This document shows, one piece after another, positions 1-5,569 of a stretch of 5,983 nt of DNA (position 1 is its first letter; every line of letters begins with the position of its first letter). The stretch covers positions 1 to 5,983 of the forward strand of contig JAOBJR010000078.1 in NCBI GenBank assembly GCA_025728395.1, given 5' to 3'. The notes beneath the pieces were generated by a model. The model was not told where the DNA came from. It saw nothing but the letters and a program-made list of their open reading frames with translations, and ran no database searches. Origin of the DNA: Candidatus Lightella neohaematopini. Lineage in GTDB: Bacteria > Pseudomonadota > Gammaproteobacteria > Enterobacterales > Enterobacteriaceae. A program made the translations under genes and the position numbers.

Positions 1-278
1 TTTTGAAAGCTGAAGGAGAAAAACAATCACAAATTTTGAAAGCTGAAGCTAGAGAAAGAGCAGCTGAAGCTGAAGCTCATGCTACACATATTGTTTCTGA
101 AGCTATATCTTCTGGTAATATACAAGCTATAAATTACTTTATAGCACAAAAATATACTGATGCATTAAATAGTATAGGTATAGCTAATAATAGTAAAATT
201 ATCATGATGCCATTGGATACTACAAATCTTATTAGCACAATTAATGGAATTGCAGAGTTAATAAAACAAAGTAAGTAG
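1..278 (+). CDS. qmcA: QmcA, SPFH/stomatin-family membrane protein (3' end only)
   Basis: This is the C-terminal part of an SPFH (stomatin/prohibitin/flotillin) protein; the 5' part lies outside the window, so no start is called. About 91 residues are visible from base 3 to a TAG stop at 276-278. The first part is an Ala/Glu/Lys-rich helix with the repeated element LKAEGEKQSQ / LKAEARERAAEAEA, typical of the coiled-coil region behind the SPFH domain. It is followed by IVSEAISSGNIQAINYFIAQKYTDAL (split here: IVSEAISSGN, then IQAINYFIAQKYTDAL) and a KIIMMPL segment. From memory this matches the C-terminus of E. coli QmcA (YbbK, about 305 residues) almost position by position, except that the last few polar residues are missing. 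Family members form oligomeric membrane-microdomain scaffolds and are linked to FtsH-type proteolysis; the exact role of QmcA is unclear. It is the only plus-strand gene here and converges on adk with a 12-base gap. Confidence 0.93.
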   Translation, partial: LKAEGEKQSQILKAEARERAAEAEAHATHIVSEAISSGNIQAINYFIAQKYTDALNSIGIANNSKIIMMPLDTTNLISTINGIAELIKQSK

Positions 279-290
279 GAAATAATTTTT

Positions 291-947
291 TTAAATAAAA
301 TAATTAATTTTATTAATTATTTCTGTTAAAATTAAATTAATTGATTTATTACCATCTATTTCTGTGTAAGAAGTTATATTACCTAACTTAACTTCCTGTT
401 TATAATAACTAATTATATTAGTAATTTGTTCATTATGAATCTTTAATCTATGTTTAATAATATCAATATTATCATCTTTTCTAGATATTAATTGTTCTCC
501 AGTAACATTATCTAAACCATCCACCTGGGGTGGATTATATTTTATATGGTATACTCTACCTGATGATTTATGAATACGTCTACCTAATAATCGTTTTATA
601 ATAATTTTATATGATAACTTAATATTAAAAACGAAATTAATTTTAATATTATTAATAGTTAAATATTGAGCCTGATTAATACTTCTAGGAAATCCATCTA
701 GTATAAATCCATTATTACAATCATTCTTACAAAGACGCATTTTAACTATATTACATACTATACTATCTGATATTAAATCACCTAAATTAATATTATTAGA
801 AATATTATTATTAACTAATTTTCTTAATAATTCACCTACAGATATCTTAGGTATTTTATATCTTCTAGCAAGTAAATCAGATTGTGTACCTTTACCAGCT
901 CCTGGAGCACCAATAAAAATTATCCGAATATTTCTACTAATATTCAT
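291..947 (-). CDS. adk: Adenylate kinase
   Basis: Cytosolic enzyme that interconverts ATP + AMP and 2 ADP; essential for adenine nucleotide balance. The 218-residue product (E. coli 214) has a P-loop GAPGAGKGT at 13-21 (Lys19), the AMP-site Arg42, DGFPR at 84-88, Gln92, a full-length LID domain at about 122-159 containing GRR and PPQVDG, and the catalytic arginines Arg123, Arg156 and Arg167. The LID lacks the four-Cys zinc site, as in enterobacterial Adk. Two oddities stand out. There is a six-residue N-terminal extension relative to E. coli, with no internal Met to shorten it. Between Arg42 and DGFPR there are about six fewer residues than in E. coli, so the AMP-binding domain is shortened. 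The position of E. coli Thr31 is Val37. The ATG at 945-947 lies 4 bases after the htpG stop and has no Shine-Dalgarno sequence, so translation probably depends on htpG. The TAA stop is 12 bases from the convergent qmcA stop. Confidence 0.97.
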   Translation of the reverse strand: MNISRNIRIIFIGAPGAGKGTQSDLLARRYKIPKISVGELLRKLVNNNISNNINLGDLISDSIVCNIVKMRLCKNDCNNGFILDGFPRSINQAQYLTINNIKINFVFNIKLSYKIIIKRLLGRRIHKSSGRVYHIKYNPPQVDGLDNVTGEQLISRKDDNIDIIKHRLKIHNEQITNIISYYKQEVKLGNITSYTEIDGNKSINLILTEIINKINYFI

Positions 948-951
948 AAAA

Positions 952-2820
952 TTAAATTAATAATTGATTAATAACTTTAATAAATATTCCTGGATTATCT
1001 AAGTAATTACTTTCCATTAATAATGCTTGACCAAATAATAATTCAACCCATTTATTAAATTCATTATCTTCCTTTACACAAGACATCTTATTAATTAAGC
1101 TATGTTTGTAATTAATTAATAAAACGTACTTAATTTTTGGTACTGATTGACCAGTGTTTTTTAATAACTTAGCCATTTGAGTAGTTACACTATTATCTTC
1201 ATTTACTAATACTACTGGTGATGTCACTAATTTTTTCGTAAATTTAACATCAGCTACTTTGTCACCTAAATAATTTTTTACTCGATAAATTAAATTATTA
1301 GAAGATTCAACTGGATCTGTTAAATGTATTATTCTATTTTCAGCATCAGCATATTTATTTATCAAATCATCCTCTTTACTAGATAAATGAAATTTTTTAC
1401 CATTAAAATCATTAATATAATTCATCATCCATTCATCAACTGTATCAAATAATAGTAATACTATAATATTATTTTTTTTCAAAATTTCTATATGAGGACT
1501 ATACTTAGCTGAATCATAACTACTAGCAATAATATAATATATTTTATCTTGTTCTTGTTTCATACAATTAACATACATATTTAATGACATATAATCGTAT
1601 TGATCACTACTATTTGTATGTGAAAATCTTAATAAATTAGAAAGTAATTTTTTATTCTTAAAATCTTCAGCTATACCTTCTTTAAGAATTAAACCAAATT
1701 GTTTCCAAAAAATTTTATATTTATCTTCATCATTCTTTGCTAATTTTTCTAACATAATAAGTACTTTTTTTGTAATACTACTTTTTATTTTATTAATTAT
1801 TTTATTTTCCTGTAAAATCTCACGAGATACGTTAAGTGGTAAATCATTAGAATCTATAATTCCTTTTATAAAACGTAAATAATTTGGTAAAAAACTATTA
1901 ACATTATCCATAATAAATATACGTTTAACATATAATTTTAAACCACTTTTTTGTTCATTACGCCAAGGGTTGTATATAAATTTACTAGGAATATATAACA
2001 ATATAGTATATTCTTGTTTACCTTCAATAAAACTATGTTGCCAATATAATGGATTATTATGATCTCCAGTAATATGTTTATAAAATTCTATATATTCATT
2101 ATCCTTAATATCTATTTTATTACGAGTCCATATAGCTTTAGCTTGATTAACTTGTTTCCAAATATTATTATTTTTATTGTCATAATGTTGTAATTTTATT
2201 GGTAACTGAATATGATCAGAATATTTATTTACAATATTTTTTAATCTCCAATAATCAAGAAATTCTTCTTCATTATCTTTTAAATACAATATAACTTTAG
2301 TACCATGATTAGGTTTATCTAAATAATCAATAGTATATTTATCTTTACCATCTGATTCCCATAATACACCATTAACATCATTAAACGACTTAGTATGTAC
2401 AACAACCTTATTAGCTACAATAAATGATGAATAAAATCCAACACCAAAATGACCAACAAGATTACTATTATTTAACTTATTATTTTCCAATTCCTTTAAT
2501 TTAATAAATTCTTTTGTTCCAGATTTAGCAATTGTTCCTAAATTATTTATTACTTCATTATAACTCATACCAATACCATTATCATCTATAGTAATGGAAC
2601 GATCTTGTTTATTAAAAGAAATCATTATGCAAAAATCATTATTATATTTATATAATTCAGGTTTGGATAATATTAAGAATTTTAATTTATCTATTGCGTC
2701 TGATGCATTAGATATCAACTCACGTAAAAAAATTTCTTTATTTGAATATAAAGAATTAATCATTATATTTAGTATTTGTTTAGTTTCAGATTGAAAGCCT
2801 CGTATTTCTTTTGTGTTCAT
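952..2820 (-). CDS. htpG: Molecular chaperone HtpG (bacterial Hsp90)
   Basis: Homodimeric cytosolic ATP-dependent chaperone that remodels client proteins together with the DnaK system. The frame gives 622 residues from the ATG at 2818-2820 (E. coli 624). The N-terminal GHKL ATPase domain shows Glu34, Asn38 and Asp41 in ELISNASDA, DDNGIGM around Asp80, GTIAKSGTKEF, and the lid/glycine motif GHFGVGFYSSFIV. The middle domain contains WTRNK, EGKQEYTILLYIP, LKLYVKRIFIMD and DLPLNVSREILQ. The C-terminal dimerization domain is complete and ends in INQLLI. The frame can be extended three codons upstream to a GTG at 2829, but that GTG is part of a good Shine-Dalgarno sequence (AGGTGA) about 6 bases before the ATG, and the ATG matches the E. 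coli start, so I chose the ATG. No reading-frame damage despite poly-A runs. It lies between recR (34 bases upstream) and adk (4 bases downstream). I found no heat-shock sigma32 promoter. Confidence 0.98.
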   Translation of the reverse strand: MNTKEIRGFQSETKQILNIMINSLYSNKEIFLRELISNASDAIDKLKFLILSKPELYKYNNDFCIMISFNKQDRSITIDDNGIGMSYNEVINNLGTIAKSGTKEFIKLKELENNKLNNSNLVGHFGVGFYSSFIVANKVVVHTKSFNDVNGVLWESDGKDKYTIDYLDKPNHGTKVILYLKDNEEEFLDYWRLKNIVNKYSDHIQLPIKLQHYDNKNNNIWKQVNQAKAIWTRNKIDIKDNEYIEFYKHITGDHNNPLYWQHSFIEGKQEYTILLYIPSKFIYNPWRNEQKSGLKLYVKRIFIMDNVNSFLPNYLRFIKGIIDSNDLPLNVSREILQENKIINKIKSSITKKVLIMLEKLAKNDEDKYKIFWKQFGLILKEGIAEDFKNKKLLSNLLRFSHTNSSDQYDYMSLNMYVNCMKQEQDKIYYIIASSYDSAKYSPHIEILKKNNIIVLLLFDTVDEWMMNYINDFNGKKFHLSSKEDDLINKYADAENRIIHLTDPVESSNNLIYRVKNYLGDKVADVKFTKKLVTSPVVLVNEDNSVTTQMAKLLKNTGQSVPKIKYVLLINYKHSLINKMSCVKEDNEFNKWVELLFGQALLMESNYLDNPGIFIKVINQLLI

Positions 2821-2835
2821 ACAAATCACCTAAAT
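2821..2835 (-). promoter_or_regulatory. Shine-Dalgarno sequence of htpG
   Basis: Read on the minus strand, the bases before the htpG ATG are ATTTAGGTGATTTGT. They contain AGGTGA, a strong match to the 16S rRNA anti-Shine-Dalgarno sequence, at normal distance from the ATG at 2820. It decides the start: the upstream in-frame GTG (2829-2827) lies inside this motif and is unlikely to be the initiation codon. It is the only clear ribosome-binding site among the five complete genes of the window. Confidence 0.75.
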
Positions 2836-2854
2836 TGATAAATAGTTTATTTTA

Positions 2855-3454
2855 TTAAGAATTAACTTTATATCTTCTAATTATAGAATGGGATAAAGTA
2901 TTAAAATCTATTGATTCTATTTCACTACCTACTGGTATACCATAAGCAATACGACTAACAATAATATTATAATTTTTACATATTCCAGCAATATAATTAC
3001 TAGTAATTTCACCTTCTACAGTAGAACTAGTAGCAATAATAACTTCTTTTATTGTATTTTTCTTTAATCTGTTTTCTAATATATCTAAATTAATATCACT
3101 GGATCTAATTCCATCTATTGGTGATAAACAACCAAATAGTACAAAATATAATCCAGAAAATTGACCAGTTTGTTCTATAGCAAATATATCAGCAGGATTT
3201 TCTACTACACAAATTTGTTTACAATTTATTCTGTCTTGACTAGAACAAATATCACAAACATTTTTTGTGGTAAAATTAAAACACATAGTACATTGATTAA
3301 TATTTAACATTACATCATTTAATGATTTATATAAATCAACTCCTACTTTCTTATTTCTTAATAAAAAGAACATAATTCTTTGTGCTGATTTAGGTCCAAT
3401 ACCAGGTAAAATTTTTAATATTTTCACTAAATTATCTATTATATCATTATTCAT
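2855..3454 (-). CDS. recR: Recombination mediator protein RecR
   Basis: RecR forms a ring-shaped clamp and, with RecO (and RecF), loads RecA onto SSB-coated single-stranded DNA at gaps. The 199-residue product is almost the E. coli length (201). Visible in order: a helix-hairpin-helix element LPGIGPKSAQR at 16-26; a four-Cys zinc finger with Cys55, Cys58, Cys67 and Cys70; a Toprim domain opening with ICVVENPADIFAIEQTGQFSG and continuing through LSPIDGI and TVEGEITSNYIA; and the C-terminal segment RIAYGIPVGSEIE followed by TLSHSI. All signature residues look intact, so the gene is probably functional. The ATG at 3452-3454 is the natural start; only a distant AGGTTG resembles a ribosome-binding site. 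In E. coli the order is dnaX-ybaB-recR, and here ybaB is absent. Whether RecO, RecF and RecA are still encoded cannot be judged from this window. Confidence 0.97.
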   Translation of the reverse strand: MNNDIIDNLVKILKILPGIGPKSAQRIMFFLLRNKKVGVDLYKSLNDVMLNINQCTMCFNFTTKNVCDICSSQDRINCKQICVVENPADIFAIEQTGQFSGLYFVLFGCLSPIDGIRSSDINLDILENRLKKNTIKEVIIATSSTVEGEITSNYIAGICKNYNIIVSRIAYGIPVGSEIESIDFNTLSHSIIRRYKVNS

Positions 3455-3542
3455 CTATAATACTAACAACCTATAATTGTAAATTAATGTATATTAAATA
3501 TTAATAAAATATGTAACATAGTATAATTTTATAATTTAAAAA

Positions 3543-4619
3543 TCAATAATTAATTAATCTTAATAATGTTATTTCTATTACTAATTTTTTATTATCCACT
3601 ATTAGTAATTCTTTATAACCATTTAATACTAAATTAATATACTTTTTTATAATATTAATTGATAGTGATTTTGAAATATTATTTAAACGAAATAATATAT
3701 TATTATTATAATTAGCATTATAATTTGATAAAGTTTTAATTAATAAAATATCATGCAATATTAATAAGATATCAGTTAAAAATTTTTCCCAATTAATATT
3801 ATTTGTAGATATATTATTAATGATATTAATCAACTGGTCAGTATTATTTGATACTATTAACTCAATAATTAGTACTAATTGATTAATGTCTACTATACCA
3901 AGCATGTTAATTACAATACTCAAAATTATTTTTCCCTTACCAAAAATTATAGCTTGGTCAGTTAAATTTAATGCATCACGTAAACTACCATTAGCAACAT
4001 TTGTAATATAAATTATTGCTTGTTCATCAAATAATATTCGTTCTTTAGTTAAAATAGTTTTTAAATATAGAATAATTTTATCATTATTTATTTTTATTAA
4101 GTTAAAATGTAAACAACGAGAAGTAATTACTTTTGGTATTTTATGATATTCAGTAGTAGCTAACAAAAATTTAATATATGAAGGAGGTTCTTCTAGTATT
4201 TTTAATAAAGCATTAAAACTATTACGAGATAGCATATGTACTTCATCAATTAAATAAATTTTAAATTTTCCTTTTACTGGAAAATATTGAGCATTTTCTA
4301 TTAATTCTTTAATATTATCTATTCCAGAAGATGATGCAGCATCAATTTCTATCAAATCAATAAAACAATTATTTTGTATTTCTACACACGCATCACATAC
4401 ATCACAAACATTTATACTATTATTAACACAATTTAAACTTTTAGCTAATAATCTAGCTATTGTGGTTTTTCCTATACCATATGAACCAGAAAAAATGTAT
4501 GCATAATGAATTTTATTTAAATTAAATGCATTAGCAAAAGCATTAACTATATGCTCTTGACCTATTAAATCACTAAAACATCTAGGACGCCATTTTGATA
4601 CTAATGGTTCATAAATCAT
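3543..4619 (-). CDS. dnaX: DNA polymerase III clamp-loader subunit, gamma-length DnaX
   Basis: ATPase of the clamp loader that opens the beta clamp and places it on primed DNA. Domain I (AAA+) has Walker A GSYGIGKTT at 45-53, a zinc module with Cys64, Cys72, Cys75 and Cys78, Walker B LIDEVHMLS at 123-131, LLKILEEPP, and the arginine finger in SRC at 167-169. Domain II has sensor-2 GSLRDAL at 211-217. The rest is collar domain III, ending at LVIEITLLRLINY. This is the point where E. coli DnaX passes from domain III to the linker. The product is 358 residues, against 643 (tau) and 431 (gamma) in E. coli. Domains IV and V, which bind DnaB helicase and the polymerase alpha subunit, are not encoded, and the E. 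coli A-AAA-AAG frameshift region has no counterpart. The stop is TGA at 3543-3545. No clear ribosome-binding site is seen. The apt stop is 36 bases upstream. Confidence 0.96.
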   Translation of the reverse strand: MIYEPLVSKWRPRCFSDLIGQEHIVNAFANAFNLNKIHYAYIFSGSYGIGKTTIARLLAKSLNCVNNSINVCDVCDACVEIQNNCFIDLIEIDAASSSGIDNIKELIENAQYFPVKGKFKIYLIDEVHMLSRNSFNALLKILEEPPSYIKFLLATTEYHKIPKVITSRCLHFNLIKINNDKIILYLKTILTKERILFDEQAIIYITNVANGSLRDALNLTDQAIIFGKGKIILSIVINMLGIVDINQLVLIIELIVSNNTDQLINIINNISTNNINWEKFLTDILLILHDILLIKTLSNYNANYNNNILFRLNNISKSLSINIIKKYINLVLNGYKELLIVDNKKLVIEITLLRLINY

Positions 4620-4655
4620 ATAAATTAAATTAGTATAATTTAAATATTAATTATT

Positions 4656-5204
4656 TTACTTATTAAACAGTAACAAACTATAATTCTTAATACCCATATT
4701 ATTTAATATATTTTCTCCTCCTAATTCAACTAAATTAATAATAAAAGCAGCATTGTTTACTATACCATTAAGTCTCCTTATTAATTTAGCCACTGCACAT
4801 ATTGTTCCCCCGGTAGCTAACAAATCATCCACTATTAATATTTTATCACCAGGAGTAATAGAATCCTTGTGTATTTCTAACTTATTATTACCATATTCTA
4901 ATATATAATTTTCACTTATTGTTTCTCTAGGTAATTTACCTGGTTTTCTTACTGGAATAAATCCTAATCCTAATGATAATGCCAATGGAGCTCCAAATAA
5001 AAATCCTCTAGCTTCTATACCAACAATTTTATTTAAATTATAATTACGATAATAATTAGCTAGTAATGATATACTAGCAGCGTATGCATACGGATGTTTA
5101 ACTAAATTAGTAATATCTCTAAACAATAAACCTGGTCTAGGATAATTTGGAACTGATATTATATTTTTTTTAATTAATGCTAATTTTTCTTGCTCTAAGA
5201 GCAT
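4656..5204 (-). CDS. apt: Adenine phosphoribosyltransferase
   Basis: Cytosolic purine-salvage enzyme: adenine + PRPP gives AMP + diphosphate. From the ATG at 5202-5204 the product has 182 residues (E. coli 183) and aligns without gaps. Visible are YPRPGLLFRD at 21-30, GIEARGFLFGAP at 62-73, the flexible catalytic loop RKPGKLPRE at 86-94, and the PRPP-binding motif ILIVDDLLATGGTI at 122-135 with its acidic pair Asp126-Asp127. The frame can be extended five codons to a TTG at 5219, but the ATG gives exactly the same distance to YPRPG as the E. coli start, so I prefer the ATG. Only a weak GG-containing sequence precedes it. Apt makes AMP that the downstream Adk can phosphorylate, so the two genes complete one salvage route. 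dnaX follows 36 bases downstream on the same strand, as in E. coli. Confidence 0.97.
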   Translation of the reverse strand: MLLEQEKLALIKKNIISVPNYPRPGLLFRDITNLVKHPYAYAASISLLANYYRNYNLNKIVGIEARGFLFGAPLALSLGLGFIPVRKPGKLPRETISENYILEYGNNKLEIHKDSITPGDKILIVDDLLATGGTICAVAKLIRRLNGIVNNAAFIINLVELGGENILNNMGIKNYSLLLFNK

Positions 5205-5365
5205 AATGTAAACAACCAAAATTATTATAAATAATAATATTATGTATTAATACAATTAATTATAATATCTAAATTAACGACACAAATGATTCTCTATAAA
5301 ATAAATATCTATTAATTTAACGATAATTAATATAAAAACCATCTATAATTTATATAAAAATAATT
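5205..5365. other. AT-rich spacer between apt and ffs
   Basis: No reading frame or RNA gene is recognisable in these 161 bases. A possible minus-strand promoter for apt is TATAAT (plus-strand ATTATA at 5259-5264) with a poor -35 TTGTGT (5280-5285) at 15-base spacing. In sequence this AT-rich such matches are expected by chance. In E. coli many genes, including acrAB, lie between ffs and apt; I see no remnant of them. Confidence 0.4.
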
Positions 5366-5377
5366 GGATAATTAGTA
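5354..5377 (-). terminator. Possible terminator: end of the ffs terminal helix plus a T run
   Basis: On the minus strand the 3' arm of the 4.5S terminal helix (5377-5366) is followed by AATTA and five T (5360-5356). The RNA's closing stem plus this U tract could work as a weak intrinsic terminator or as the 3' processing region. The stem is AU-rich and the U tract is not directly next to it, so transcription may also read on into apt. Confidence 0.3.
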
Positions 5378-5469
5378 ATTACTATCACTATCATAAATAT
5401 ACTACAGCTGCTTCTTTCCAGACCTGACTGAATTCATATAAGTAGATAATATAATAACACCAATTATCC
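5366..5469 (-). ncRNA. ffs: 4.5S RNA, signal recognition particle RNA
   Basis: RNA component of the bacterial signal recognition particle. It binds Ffh, and its GGAA loop engages the receptor FtsY during co-translational targeting of membrane proteins. On the minus strand the domain IV core is unmistakable: AGU (5429-5427), symmetric loop CAGG (5426-5423), UCU (5422-5420), tetraloop GGAA (5419-5416), AGA (5415-5413), AGCA (5412-5409), GCU (5408-5406). Both helices flanking the symmetric loop pair fully, counting one U-G wobble. The ends form a 12-pair terminal helix with two G-U wobbles (5469-5458 with 5377-5366), which sets the limits. The 104-nucleotide length is close to the 114 of E. coli 4.5S RNA. 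The middle helix is AU-rich with internal loops, and its pairing is less certain. The position between mdlB and apt agrees with E. coli order. The exact ends are inferred from pairing and could be off by several bases. Confidence 0.9.
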
Positions 5470-5477
5470 TGATAAAT

Positions 5478-5510
5478 ATTATATTAAAATAAATTTATTA
5501 TAACTGTCAA
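5478..5510 (-). promoter_or_regulatory. Sigma70-type promoter of ffs
   Basis: On the minus strand a perfect -35 hexamer TTGACA lies at 5510-5505. A perfect TATAAT lies at 5483-5478, eight bases before the proposed 5' end of the RNA at 5469, which is a good -10 to start distance. The spacer between these two is 21 bases, longer than the usual 16-18. An overlapping TTTAAT (5488-5483, 5 of 6 matches) gives a 16-base spacer but would start transcription a few bases upstream. A third TATAAT just after the -35 is too close to it to be used. Confidence 0.6.
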
Positions 5511-5569
5511 TTTATTATTAATAATTATTTATCTTTATTATAATATCTAATATGGATATATTAATAGTT

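Noticed and set aside
3..48. Short direct repeat TTGAAAGCTGAAG at 3-15, repeated in near-identical form at 36-48
   Set aside because: It encodes the LKAE repeats of the QmcA coiled coil, which are also present in E. coli QmcA; it is a protein-level repeat, not a regulatory element.
2594..2794. 66-codon open frame on the plus strand within htpG
   Set aside because: It is antisense to the highly conserved N-terminal ATPase domain of HtpG, has no recognisable domain, and is of a length expected by chance opposite a coding sequence.
2880..2900. CCCAT followed by TATAAT on the minus strand upstream of htpG, resembling a sigma32 or sigma70 promoter
   Set aside because: It encodes the conserved RecR C-terminus (LSHSIIRR), and no TTGAAA-like -35 lies at the right distance, so the match is explained by coding constraint.
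3543..3545. Possibility that TGA codes for Trp and dnaX continues
   Set aside because: Read-through would add only about 13 codons before a TAA, with no similarity to DnaX domain IV, and Trp in the other genes is encoded by TGG. The standard bacterial code fits.
5220..5365. Possible remnant of a deleted gene or a tRNA between apt and ffs
   Set aside because: No frame of useful length, no conserved motif and no cloverleaf arms are visible; the sequence is simple AT-rich spacer.
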